64,000 nt of DNA from assembly GCF_003591035.1 (NCBI RefSeq), contig NZ_QYUO01000001.1, forward strand, positions 372,001 through 436,000, in the 5' to 3' direction. This DNA is from Noviherbaspirillum saxi. Its GTDB lineage: Bacteria; Pseudomonadota; Gammaproteobacteria; Burkholderiales; Burkholderiaceae_D. The translations under genes and the position numbers were made by a program. Positions 34,804 through 43,515 of the stretch are shown piece after piece. Below the pieces are notes generated by a model that searched no databases, was not told the origin of the DNA, and saw only the letters and a program-made list of their open reading frames with translations. The stretch's first letter is position 1. The number at the start of each line of letters is the position of its first letter.

Positions 34804-36339
34804 TTACTGCTTGCGTCCGAGGAAGCCGCCGATCGCGAACTGGCCGGTGCCCGCGTTCGACAACTGGAAGGTGCCGCCCACTTCGGCAGGACCGCCACCA
34901 GCTACCGGACCGAAGTAGCGTCCGCCCACACCGCCGCTAAGCCCACCAACACTTGCGGTTCCGGTCATGTGGTTGGCCAGGCTGGAGCCGGCCGCACCCA
35001 TCGTGGTCGTACTGGTGAAGTTCACCGGCACGGCGGTGCCTGCGCTGTCATCGGTGACCGCGTTCTGCACCGAGATCGTTACCTGGCGTGTGGCGAAGTT
35101 GACGGTCACGGTCGAGGCACCCCGGAATACCGATGGGTCCGACGCACGGTTGGGCGCGTACATGCCATAAGAGAAGCCGGTATACGTCACCGTGCCACTG
35201 GTTGGCACCAGGGTCGGGTTCGTCACCGCGCCATAAGCGATCATGCCGCGACGGTTCTTGTTGTGCTCATTGCCCAGTTGTGGTGCCCATTCTGCGATCA
35301 CCACCGTGTCTTGCGTGATCCAGGCGCCCAGGTTGCTGTACTGCAGACCCCAGTTGTCGAAGCCGCGATAGCCCTTGGAACCCGGGAAAGGCACGCCGAT
35401 GCCGCTGCCGCCTTCCAGTATGGTCGGATTGCCGTTCGCGTCGTTCGGGCCGTTACCGGCGTGGATGTCGCCGTCTTCATGCACGCGTATCGCGGTAAGG
35501 CTGTCCGGCGTGGTGCCGCCGCTGCGCCAGTTGCCGGCCTCGACCCTGGGGCCGCTCGTCTCTGTGGCGGGGCAGGGGTTCACATCAGGACCGCAGCGCG
35601 ATGGATTGCCGGTGCGCGGGAAATAGCGGTTGTTTGCATAGTTCGCCTGCGTGGCGGCCGGGCCCAGCCTGCCAAAGTTGTAATAGTTCAGATCAGAAGG
35701 CGGCGGCAAGGTGGTCGACGTCATCGCACCGGTTGCAGTCAGAACGGTGCGGCCCTGGGAAATACTGAAGGTTTCGATGATGGGCGGCCGGTCGACCTTG
35801 CCATCCCATGTCAGGCCCAGATTGCTCAGTACGATGATGGGGGTGCTCATGTTGCTGTTGGCATCCTTGGCGATGCGCGCTTCGGCGAAACCGCCGGATG
35901 CAGGGGCAAAGCCCGAGGCAGTCGTCTTGACCAGAATCGGATTGGCGAGATCGCTGGTCGAGATGCCGTGTACCTGCACGCCCGAGTTGGTGACAGTGAT
36001 CCCGTTATTCGTGCTCAGCACATTGGTGCCGCTGCACTGGAAATTGGCGCCGTCCGGACAAGACATGGTGGTCGCGGGCGCAGGCGTGGGTGTAGGCGTG
36101 GGTGTAGGCGCGGGACTAGGGGTGGGCGCAGGCGTGGGTGTAGGCGCGGGCGCAGGAGTAGGAGTGGGGCTAGGCGCAGGTGCTGGACTGGGCGCTGGGC
36201 CTGGTGTGGTAGAGCCCGGCGAAGTGGTGCCGGTCGATGGCGCGGCGCTGTCGCCGCCCCCGCCACCACATGCGCTCAGTGCGCCAGCGGCAATCAGCGC
36301 CAGGCAAATCGGTTTGATATCGAACTGCGACAACGTCAT
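34804..36339 (-). CDS. Proline-rich-linker surface lipoprotein with TbpB-like C-terminal domain
   Basis: 511 residues. Signal peptide [16 protein letters not shown] with lipobox LSAC (Cys24), then poly-Gly and a PTPAP-type linker (about 45-93). A long globular region contains a cysteine pair ([10 protein letters not shown]). The last 130 residues show beta-barrel-like strands ending [20 protein letters not shown] and a Gly-rich strand, the pattern of TbpB C-lobe/Slam-substrate lipoproteins. Probably outer-membrane-anchored and possibly exported to the surface. GGGAGA precedes the ATG. Ligand unknown. Confidence 0.75.
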   Translation of the reverse strand: MTLSQFDIKPICLALIAAGALSACGGGGGDSAAPSTGTTSPGSTTPGPAPSPAPAPSPTPTPAPAPTPTPAPTPSPAPTPTPTPTPAPATTMSCPDGANFQCSGTNVLSTNNGITVTNSGVQVHGISTSDLANPILVKTTASGFAPASGGFAEARIAKDANSNMSTPIIVLSNLGLTWDGKVDRPPIIETFSISQGRTVLTATGAMTSTTLPPPSDLNYYNFGRLGPAATQANYANNRYFPRTGNPSRCGPDVNPCPATETSGPRVEAGNWRSGGTTPDSLTAIRVHEDGDIHAGNGPNDANGNPTILEGGSGIGVPFPGSKGYRGFDNWGLQYSNLGAWITQDTVVIAEWAPQLGNEHNKNRRGMIAYGAVTNPTLVPTSGTVTYTGFSYGMYAPNRASDPSVFRGASTVTVNFATRQVTISVQNAVTDDSAGTAVPVNFTSTTTMGAAGSSLANHMTGTASVGGLSGGVGGRYFGPVAGGGPAEVGGTFQLSNAGTGQFAIGGFLGRKQ

Positions 36340-36942
36340 GTTTGATTCTCCCTTATGTGCGACGCCAGTGCGCTAGCGCGCCCTTGCATGCCCTGAGGCA
36401 AATTATTCATCGGTAGCCTTTCTATGAATATCGACATCCGGCCTGATACGGTTGCCGCCGGATCAAATTCGTGCAGCCCTGGTCGATTCGTTGATGCATG
36501 AGAAGTGAGGGGGGCAAATTGCCATGCAATGATGCCGTCTATTCATTTATACGTTCTTGATAACAATTAAGCGTTGGCTTGCAATGTTGTAACGAAAGTT
36601 TGCGGCTGTGGCCACTATTTCCGTGTATCTCGACGATCTTCATGACTTTGCGCTCACTTTCATGGCGCGACGCGCGCAATCGCGTGCAATACGACACGGG
36701 TCTGCCTTTTCATATCGTCGCGGCGGCATTGCTCTCATAGACGAAGGGCGCAAGCACGTCGCAATCCTTTCTTGTCGCCAGCAAGGAAAAGCGGCAGAGC
36801 AGGCATTTAGCAACACAATTTGAGGCTACACAAACAGGTACGGTCTCCAACTGGAAAAACACGCGCATGCGACGCATGATGTAGAGCCATGGCGATTAAA
36901 AGACTTGCTTCCTCCTAATATTCCTGCCCGCAAAAAAAGCAT
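36340..36942. other. Gene-poor intergenic region
   Basis: 603 bases between divergent genes (lipoprotein and FemAB-like). It presumably holds both promoters; 36530-36600 is AT-rich. A 71-codon GTG-start frame at 36608-36823 (beginning ATISVYLDDLHDFALTF after the initiator) has no clear ribosome binding site and no recognisable similarity. I do not call it a gene. Confidence 0.5.
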
Positions 36943-38085
36943 ATGAATCGGCACATGACACCAAACGATATCAACGACATCACTATTTCCCTGTTTGGCG
37001 AAGCTGACGAAGCGATGCCCTCGCTCGAAAACGATCTCGAGAGGCTGTACCAGAGCCTGTATTCCACGCTTGCACATCATCGCGCCTATGGCGGTCTGCA
37101 GCCATCGGTGAACACCTATGTCGCTCGCAAGAATGGGAGGCCGCTCGCGATACTGCTGTTACGCAGGGAAAAGGATACGGTGCGTGTGCTCAATGAGCAG
37201 ATCCGTCTCGATGAAGAAGAGCTGAGCCGCTTCGCCCGCTATATCTTCGATACCTTTGACGACGTCAATGTCATCGTGCTGCATGCGGTCGAAGTACGAT
37301 TGCAGAGACTGGACTTTCCCTGTCAGCAGTTTCACTGCACCGAAGACATCGTACTTGATCTTCCCGACTCAACCGACGCTTATCGGGGGAGTCTGGGCAA
37401 GTCGACGCGCAGCTATATCCAGCGCTATCAAAACAAGCTGCGTCGCGACTTCCCAGGCATGCATTACGCAGTCCATGCCGGAGAAGAAATCGACGAAGCA
37501 CAAGTGCGCAGCATCATCGAACTTAACCGCGCAAGAATGGCGGACAAGAACCGTACATCGTATATCGACGACCTCGAAGCAGAACGCATCGTGCACTTTG
37601 CCAGGAGATATGGCCTCATGAGCGTGATGTCGATTGACGGACGTGTCTGTGCCGGCGCGATCAGCTTTCGCATAGGCGACAATTACTTCCTGAAAGTGAT
37701 TGCCCATGACCCTGCGTACAACGACTATCGCCTCGGGACCTTATGCTGTTATCTCACGATCTGCGAATGTATTGCGCGCGGCGGCAAGGAATACCATTTT
37801 CTATGGGGACGCTATGAATACAAATACCGGCTGCTTGGCGTGCAACGCGATCTCGATCATGTCACGCTTTACCGTTCACATCTGCAGATGGGTTTGAACG
37901 GACGACAGGCGCTCGGCAACGCCTGCAAGGGAACGGTGCTGCGTGCGCGAAGCTGGGTGCTGCAGCGCGCGCGCGACAATGACCGGCTCGGCATGGTATT
38001 GAAGTCCGTCTTGAGCGGATTGCAGGGTGCGAAGAGCCGGATGAAAACAGCGATCTCGTCGCTCAAGCAAAGTCGTTCGGCTTGA
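36943..38085 (+). CDS. FemAB/BioF2-like GNAT-fold acyltransferase
   Basis: 380 residues. The middle region SLGKSTRSYIQRYQNKLRRD, followed by INGRVCAGAISFRIGDNYFL-type strands and DYRLGTLCCYLTICECI, matches the GNAT domain of FemAB/CelD-like proteins, which transfer amino acids or acyl groups to envelope or polysaccharide substrates. WGRYEYKYRLLG near residue 290 is typical. No signal peptide. It stands alone with an EAL remnant downstream on the other strand. Substrate unknown. Confidence 0.72.
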   Translation: MNRHMTPNDINDITISLFGEADEAMPSLENDLERLYQSLYSTLAHHRAYGGLQPSVNTYVARKNGRPLAILLLRREKDTVRVLNEQIRLDEEELSRFARYIFDTFDDVNVIVLHAVEVRLQRLDFPCQQFHCTEDIVLDLPDSTDAYRGSLGKSTRSYIQRYQNKLRRDFPGMHYAVHAGEEIDEAQVRSIIELNRARMADKNRTSYIDDLEAERIVHFARRYGLMSVMSIDGRVCAGAISFRIGDNYFLKVIAHDPAYNDYRLGTLCCYLTICECIARGGKEYHFLWGRYEYKYRLLGVQRDLDHVTLYRSHLQMGLNGRQALGNACKGTVLRARSWVLQRARDNDRLGMVLKSVLSGLQGAKSRMKTAISSLKQSRSA

Positions 38086-38091
38086 GCCCGG

Positions 38092-38330
38092 TCATGCCAT
38101 CAGCACTTTTTCGAATTCTTCCGGTGGCATCGCACGCGAAAACAAAAAGCCTTGACCGTAATCGCAGCCCGCATCGATCAGCGAGGTTTTTTGCGCATCG
38201 GTTTCGATGCCATCCGCAATGACTTTCAATCCCGGTTCGTGTGCCATCGCAATGATGGATCGCACGATCGCGCGGTCACCCGGACTGGATTTCTTATCCT
38301 GCGTGTTGACTCGCATGTCCGCGAAAGGCG
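38092..38330 (-). pseudogene. EAL-domain C-terminal remnant
   Basis: The frame contains PGDRAIVRSIIAMAHEPGLK, VIADGIETDAQ and GCDYGQGFLFSRAMPPEEF, the last 70 residues of an EAL phosphodiesterase. Everything upstream (EAL, NLSP, DDFGTG motifs) is missing and homology stops near 38330. It has no start context. It cannot be active and looks like the leftover of a deleted diguanylate phosphodiesterase gene. Confidence 0.8.
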
Positions 38331-38393
38331 GCCTGCGACGCGCAAGTTGTTGTACCCTGAGTCAATAAATCAATTAAAAAAACGGAGACCCTG

Positions 38394-38756
38394 ATGCGGC
38401 CACTGGCGAATATCCTGATCGGCGTGGTGTTGCTCATTCACGTGTACATCTTCCTGCTCGAAACCGTACTGTTCCGCACCCGCGGGCGCAAGGTGTTCGG
38501 GTTGCGCGCCGAACAGGTGGAAGTCATGGCGCCTGCAATGTCGAATCAGGGCTGTTATAACGGTTTTCTGGCGGCCGCACTGGCGGTTGCCCTACTGCAT
38601 CCGGATCCGGCGATTGCAAAGGCGTTTGCGGTGTTTGGCTTGCTGTGCGTCGCCGTCGCCGGTGTGTGGGGCGCGGTCACCGTGCAGCGACGCATTCTGT
38701 TCGTGCAGACGGTGCCGGCCCTGCTTGCTTTGGCGGTCTTGTTGCTTGCACAGTAA
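38394..38756 (+). CDS. DUF1304 membrane protein
   Basis: 120 residues with four membrane helices. The start LANILIGVVLLIHVYIFLLE and the segment LRAEQVEVMAPAMSNQGCYNGFLAA are signature features of DUF1304. GGAGA precedes the ATG. Function unknown. It is convergent with the alpha/beta hydrolase that ends the liv operon. Confidence 0.88.
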   Translation: MRPLANILIGVVLLIHVYIFLLETVLFRTRGRKVFGLRAEQVEVMAPAMSNQGCYNGFLAAALAVALLHPDPAIAKAFAVFGLLCVAVAGVWGAVTVQRRILFVQTVPALLALAVLLLAQ

Positions 38757-38772
38757 GAGCACCACCGGCGGC

Positions 38773-39609
38773 TTATTTTTTCAGGAAGTCCCGAATCAGA
38801 CCGATCTGTTCCGGCACGTTCAATGCGGGCGCATGTCCGCAGCCGGGAATGACTTCCAGTTGTGCGCGCGGGCCGCGCCGGGTCATTTCTTCGGCGGTGT
38901 CCTGCAGCAGCAGGTCGGAATCGATCCCACGCATCACCATGGTCGGCATGGTCAGCGTGTCGTAGGCATCCCACAAGTCATAATCCTGCGGATGGACGAT
39001 GAATTGCCGCACCATCGCCGGATCGTAATGCGGCGTAATCTTCCCGTTCGGCATGCGGCGCGCTGAAGTCTCGACCATGCGCCGCCACTGCGCATCGCTT
39101 TGCCAGCCATAGGGCTTGTAGACGGTGCGCAGGAAATCCTCGAATTCGGTCACGGTGTCGAACTGCGGCGGATTGCCGGCATAGGCCTTGATCCGCTCGA
39201 TCGCAGCTGCGGCCAGCGCAGGTCCGTTATCGTTCAACACCAGATGGCTGATGCGCCCCTTGAGCGTGGTCGCCGCTGCCACCGTTCCGATCGCGCCGCC
39301 CATCGACGTGCCGACCCAGCGCACGCTGGCAAAACCGAGCCGGTCGACCAGTTCGGCCGCAAGGCGTGCATAGAATGCCAGGCAATATTCATTGTCGGGA
39401 TCGGGACTCCATTGCGAATAGCCGCGTCCCAGCGTGTCCGGGCAAATGATGTGATAACGGTCGGCCAGCGCTTCGGCCAACTCATCGAAGTCGCGCCCGG
39501 TGCGCGCCAGCCCATGCCACATGATGATCGGCGGCTGGCCGCGCGTACCCCACTCGAGATAGTGGATTTCGCGGCGGCAGCACAATGCGTAATGCGAAAT
39601 AGGTTTCAT
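38773..39609 (-). CDS. Alpha/beta hydrolase at the end of the liv operon
   Basis: 278 residues from ATG 39609. Oxyanion loop IMWHGLARTGRDF, nucleophile elbow VGTSMGGAIG, and a late GCGHAP histidine form the catalytic triad framework, with the acid in the MRGIDSDLL segment. Its ATG overlaps the livM stop (ATGA at 39606-39609), so it is translationally coupled to the transporter. An esterase or amidase for the transported compound is plausible but unproven. Confidence 0.85.
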   Translation of the reverse strand: MKPISHYALCCRREIHYLEWGTRGQPPIIMWHGLARTGRDFDELAEALADRYHIICPDTLGRGYSQWSPDPDNEYCLAFYARLAAELVDRLGFASVRWVGTSMGGAIGTVAAATTLKGRISHLVLNDNGPALAAAAIERIKAYAGNPPQFDTVTEFEDFLRTVYKPYGWQSDAQWRRMVETSARRMPNGKITPHYDPAMVRQFIVHPQDYDLWDAYDTLTMPTMVMRGIDSDLLLQDTAEEMTRRGPRAQLEVIPGCGHAPALNVPEQIGLIRDFLKK

Positions 39610-40664
39610 TGGCGCTCCCGCAGTTTGCCGACGATACCGGTCGGGAAAAAATACACAGACAGGATGAACAGGATGCCCAGCCACAAGAGCCAGCGATCCG
39701 GCGACAGCAGTGCCGACAGCAGCGGGATAGCCTGAGTCGCATTCGCACCGAGCGCCATCAAGTCTTGCAGATAGCTTTGCGCAAGCAGGAAAGCGGTGGC
39801 GCCGAATACTGCACCATACATGGTACCCATGCCGCCGATCACAACGATCAACAAAATATCGATCATGATTTCGAACGATAGCGAGGTATCGGGCCCGTTA
39901 TAGCGTAGCCAGATCGCCAGCAGACAACCGGCCAGCGTCGCAAACACCGCTGCCAGTACATTGGACCAGGTGCGGTAGACGACGGTGCGGTAACCGATGG
40001 CTTCAGCCCGGAAGTCGTTTTCGCGGATGGCTTGCAGCACGCGGCCGAACGGCGAGTTGACGATACGCAGCATCGCCAGGAACAGCACTAACGCGCTGAA
40101 GAACACGATGTAATACGTCAGGAACTTGCCGTCCAGCGAAGCCCCGAGGACAGGGTTTTCACTGAGTTGGAACGAAGGCGCCAGTACGTCCGGCAACTTG
40201 AAGTTCAAGCCATCCTCACCGCCGGTGATTTCGGACAATTGCGAGGCCAGTGTCTGGAATGCCGATGCGACCGCCAGCGTGATCATCGCGTAAAAGATCG
40301 CGCGCACCCGCAGCGAAAACAGGCCGATCACCAGCGACAGCACCAGCGACAGCACGACTGCGCCGAGCGCACCGGCGGCCAGGCTGCTCCAGCCTGGCCC
40401 CATGCGTGTGCTGGCAATCGCGATGCCATAAGCGCCGATGCCGAAGAACATCGTATGCGCGAACGAGACGATGCCGGTATAGCCAAGCAGCAAATCGTAG
40501 CTGGCCACCAGCACGATGAAGATCAGGATCTTGGCAGCGACATTGAGCGACTTTGCACCTGGGAAAATGAAAGGCGCGAAGGCCAAGCCCAGCACGATCA
40601 CGGTCAGGATTACCGCCAGCACGCGGCTGCGTGGCAAGTCATGGGAGAGTAGACGGGAAATCAT
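39606..40664 (-). CDS. livM: Branched-chain amino acid-type ABC permease, LivM
   Basis: 352 residues with 9-10 membrane helices. LLLGYTGIVSFAHTMFFGIGAYG and GRVLQAIRENDFRAEAIGY are the LivM signature segments, the second being the ATPase-contact loop. ATP-driven uptake with LivH. Separated by seven bases from livH and overlapping the hydrolase gene. Confidence 0.92.
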   Translation of the reverse strand: MISRLLSHDLPRSRVLAVILTVIVLGLAFAPFIFPGAKSLNVAAKILIFIVLVASYDLLLGYTGIVSFAHTMFFGIGAYGIAIASTRMGPGWSSLAAGALGAVVLSLVLSLVIGLFSLRVRAIFYAMITLAVASAFQTLASQLSEITGGEDGLNFKLPDVLAPSFQLSENPVLGASLDGKFLTYYIVFFSALVLFLAMLRIVNSPFGRVLQAIRENDFRAEAIGYRTVVYRTWSNVLAAVFATLAGCLLAIWLRYNGPDTSLSFEIMIDILLIVVIGGMGTMYGAVFGATAFLLAQSYLQDLMALGANATQAIPLLSALLSPDRWLLWLGILFILSVYFFPTGIVGKLRERQ

Positions 40665-40671
40665 CGTGGCC

Positions 40672-41733
40672 TTACCTGTTGGTTACCGGATAGACGCCCT
40701 GCGGACGCCACAGCAGGATGGCGACCATCAGGAGGATGTTGGAAAACAGCGCGACTTTCGGCGCGAGAAAACCGGTGTAGTTGGCCAGCAGGCCGACCAG
40801 CAGCGCACCGAGAAAACAGCCGCCGGTCGACCCCAGGCCACCGATGATGATCACGATGAAGATCAGCACATTGACTTGCGCGCCCATCTGCGGGATCACG
40901 TTTTGCTGATACAGGCCCCACATCACGCCACCCAGGCCAGCCAGCGCCGAACCGGCGATGAAGACGCCGACGAACAGGCGGCGAATGCGGTAGCCGAGGC
41001 TTTCGACCATTTCGCGGTCTTGCACGCCGGCGCGAATCAGCAAGCCGAGCTTGGTGCGGTTGAGCACCAGCACCAGCGTCGCGAACACGACCAGACCGAC
41101 GACCACGGCGATCAGGCGGTATTTTTCAATCGCCGCATCGCCCAGCAGCACCGAACCGCGCAATGCGGCCGGCAAGGGCAGCGGAATCTGCGCCGGTCCC
41201 CAGACCACCTTGATCAATTCCTCGCCGACCACCATGCCGCCCATCGTGATCAGGATCTGCTTGAGGTGCTGTCCATACACCACGCGCACCAGCACACGCT
41301 CGAATACCGCGCCGAGCACGCCGGCGACCAGCATCGCGACCAGCATCGCCGCGCCCAGCGCGCCCAGGTTCAGCGCAAGACTGTCGGCAGTGGTCCAGTC
41401 GGACATCGCGCCCATCACCGATACCGCGACGAAGGCGCCGAGTGCGATGAACACGCCGTGACCAAAATTGAGCACATCCATCAGGCCGAAGATCAGCGTC
41501 AGTCCCGATGCAATGATGAAGATGATCATGCCCATCGCCAGTCCGGCGGCGGTCAGCGTGATCCAGGTCGGCGCCGAGCCGATGAAGGGCAGGGCCGCGA
41601 AAGCAAGCGCGGGGACCAGGGCCAGCGGCGCCCAGTCGATCTGGCTGGCCGGCTTCGGCGCGGCAGGCGCAGCGTCGACGGCTGCGACTGCGGCGGGCGC
41701 GGTCGTGATTGTGGAAGTCTGTTCCATCGTCAT
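40672..41733 (-). CDS. livH: Branched-chain amino acid-type ABC permease, LivH
   Basis: 353 residues, longer than the usual 290-300 because of an N-terminal Ala/Pro-rich extension (about 40 residues before the first helix). GLTLIFGLMDVLNFGHGVFIALGA is the LivH core. GLLIRAGVQDREMVESLGY is the coupling loop. It lies three bases after livF in the same operon. Confidence 0.92.
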   Translation of the reverse strand: MTMEQTSTITTAPAAVAAVDAAPAAPKPASQIDWAPLALVPALAFAALPFIGSAPTWITLTAAGLAMGMIIFIIASGLTLIFGLMDVLNFGHGVFIALGAFVAVSVMGAMSDWTTADSLALNLGALGAAMLVAMLVAGVLGAVFERVLVRVVYGQHLKQILITMGGMVVGEELIKVVWGPAQIPLPLPAALRGSVLLGDAAIEKYRLIAVVVGLVVFATLVLVLNRTKLGLLIRAGVQDREMVESLGYRIRRLFVGVFIAGSALAGLGGVMWGLYQQNVIPQMGAQVNVLIFIVIIIGGLGSTGGCFLGALLVGLLANYTGFLAPKVALFSNILLMVAILLWRPQGVYPVTNR

Positions 41734-41736
41734 TCC

Positions 41737-42474
41737 TTAGTGATGAGCGGCAAGCGACAGGCCGAGCAGACGCGTCTGCAAGTCTTCGTTTTCCGCCAGT
41801 TCGGCCATCTGCCCGCGATGCACGATCTTGCCGTCGTCCATCACCGCCACGGTATCGCCCAGCTGTTTGGCAAAGTTGAAGTTCTGCTCCACCAGCAGGA
41901 TCGTGGTATCGGTCTGCTTCAATTCGCGGAAGGCGGCAATCATGTTGGCGATGATCGCCGGCGCCAGGCCTTTGCTCGGCTCGTCGATCAGCAGCAGCTT
42001 GCGCGGCTCGACAATGGCGCGCGATACCGCCAGCATTTGCTTTTGTCCGCCCGATAGCTTGCCGGCCGGATGCAGCCAGAATTTTTTCATTGCCGGAAAC
42101 AGGTCAAAGATCCATTCCAGCCGTTTCGTGTCGATGTCGTCGACGCTGCGCGCCGCGCGCGCAGCCAGCAGCATGTTTTCCTTGACCGACAGGTCGGCGA
42201 AGATGCCCATGTTTTCCGGCACGTAGGCGATGCCGAGTTGCGAGATATCGGGCGTGGCGCCGGCGGTGATGTCCTTGCCATCGAAATGGATGCGGCCTTG
42301 CGATGCATGCCACAAACCCATGATGGTGCGCAGCGACGTGGTCTTGCCCGCGCCATTGCGGCCGAGCAGCATCGTCAGTTGTCCGCGCGGCACTTCCAGA
42401 TCGACGCCGTGCAGGATGTGATAGGCGCCGATATGCGTATGCACGCCTTCGAGTGTCAACAGCGGGGCTGTCAT
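41737..42474 (-). CDS. livF: Branched-chain amino acid-type ABC ATPase, LivF
   Basis: 245 residues. Walker A GRNGAGKTTSLRT, Q-loop, signature LSGGQKQMLAVSRA, Walker B LLLIDEPSKGLAP, and H-loop LLVEQN. The compact size and SKGLAP segment identify LivF. It overlaps the livG stop by four bases (ATGA). Confidence 0.93.
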   Translation of the reverse strand: MTAPLLTLEGVHTHIGAYHILHGVDLEVPRGQLTMLLGRNGAGKTTSLRTIMGLWHASQGRIHFDGKDITAGATPDISQLGIAYVPENMGIFADLSVKENMLLAARAARSVDDIDTKRLEWIFDLFPAMKKFWLHPAGKLSGGQKQMLAVSRAIVEPRKLLLIDEPSKGLAPAIIANMIAAFRELKQTDTTILLVEQNFNFAKQLGDTVAVMDDGKIVHRGQMAELAENEDLQTRLLGLSLAAHH

Positions 42475-43262
42475 GCGGCTTCCTCCACCGGCGCCAGGCC
42501 GAGATAAGCTTGTTGTACCACCGGTGAAGAAATCACCGACTCCGGATCGCCATCCGCCATCAGCGTGCCGTTGTGCAGCACGATGATGCGGTCGGCCAGT
42601 TCGCGCACCACGTCCATCTTGTGCTCGACCAGCAGGATGGTCTTGTCGCGCCGCGCCTTCAATGCGCGGATCAGATCGAGAATGACCGGCACTTCATCGA
42701 CGCTCATGCCGGCGGTCGGTTCATCGAACATGTAGACCTCGGGGTCGAGCGCCATCAGCAGGCCGACTTCCAGCTTGCGCTGGTCGCCGTGCGGCAACGC
42801 GGCCGCCTTCACATCGCGTTTGGCCAGCAGTGCGACGCTGTCGAGCAATTGCTCGGCGCGTTCGATCAGCGCGCGATGGTGATTCCAGACATTCCACATG
42901 TCCAGTCCGACGCGCTGGCGCGATTGCAGCGCGAGTCGCACGTTTTCCATGACGCTCAGGTTGGGAAACAGGCTGGTGAGCTGAAATGCGCGACCGAGGC
43001 CGGCATGGGTGCGCGCCGACGCGGTCAGTGCGGATATGCTGTGCCCGTTCAGCAATACGTCACCCGCGCTCGGTTTCAGCTGGCCGGAGATCAGGTTGAA
43101 GTAAGTGGTTTTGCCGGCGCCGTTCGGACCGACGATCGCGGTCAGCGTGCCGGGTGCGAAGGTGCAGGACACGGCGTTGACAGCGACATGGCCGCCGAAG
43201 CGGATAGTCAGGTCGCGGGTTTCAAGCAGCCCGGCGTGTGAAGTCGGAGATGGGGAAGACAT
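42471..43262 (-). CDS. livG: Branched-chain amino acid-type ABC ATPase, LivG
   Basis: 263 residues. Walker A GPNGAGKTTYFNLISG, LivG-specific ARTHAGLGRAFQLTSLFPNL, Walker B VYMFDEPTAGMS, and VEHKMDVV. The signature reads LPHGDQRKLEV, with Asp where LivG proteins commonly have Glu or Gln; this should still function. It is preceded by a 253-base hairpin-rich gap after livK. Confidence 0.93.
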   Translation of the reverse strand: MSSPSPTSHAGLLETRDLTIRFGGHVAVNAVSCTFAPGTLTAIVGPNGAGKTTYFNLISGQLKPSAGDVLLNGHSISALTASARTHAGLGRAFQLTSLFPNLSVMENVRLALQSRQRVGLDMWNVWNHHRALIERAEQLLDSVALLAKRDVKAAALPHGDQRKLEVGLLMALDPEVYMFDEPTAGMSVDEVPVILDLIRALKARRDKTILLVEHKMDVVRELADRIIVLHNGTLMADGDPESVISSPVVQQAYLGLAPVEEAA

Positions 43263-43515
43263 CGATGCTCCAGTGGTCGAGCATGCACCTGCGTGCTTCC
43301 CCCTAACTGGGGGAAGGTTGGGATGGGGCGGCCCGCGTAGGGGTAGGGAGTACGAGTCGACGCCTGTGCCAGCTCGGAGACTCTACCCCCACCCTACGCC
43401 GGGCGCCCCTACCCCTCCCCCTGCACGGGGGAGGGGACAGGCAGGTGGGCTGCTAACAGATAGGTTGCTGCGATAACGCCGAGGCTCCGACAGCTGCTGA
43501 AGCCTCATATGCCGA
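43263..43515. repeat. G/C-rich hairpin cluster between livK and livG
   Basis: Two strong stems: CTTCCCCC (43296-43303) with GGGGGAAG (43309-43316), and CCCCTCCCCC (43412-43421) with GGGGGAGGGG (43427-43436). A longer-range pairing is possible between GTAGGGGTAGGG near 43337 and CCCCACCCTAC near 43386. No T-run follows on the transcribed strand. The cluster may hold back transcription or degradation so that more binding protein than membrane subunits is made. Confidence 0.7.

Noticed and set aside
36060..36200. CRISPR-like tandem repeat
   Set aside because: Short repeats without unique spacers that encode the PTPAP linker of the lipoprotein in frame.
34585..36345. 586-codon frame antisense to the TbpB-like lipoprotein
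   Set aside because: Low-complexity Gly/Arg repeats mirror the proline-rich linker; the sense gene has signal peptide, RBS and terminator.
36608..36823. 71-codon GTG-start frame in the 603-base gap
   Set aside because: No ribosome binding site, unusual start and no recognisable similarity; could be chance.
40516..42057. 513-codon frame antisense to livM/livH/livF
   Set aside because: Rich in His, Gln, Arg and Asp typical of reverse-frame shadow ORFs and spans three clear genes.
43296..43436. CRISPR or tRNA-like structure in the liv gap
   Set aside because: Simple G/C stems only; no cloverleaf, no regular repeat-spacer pattern.
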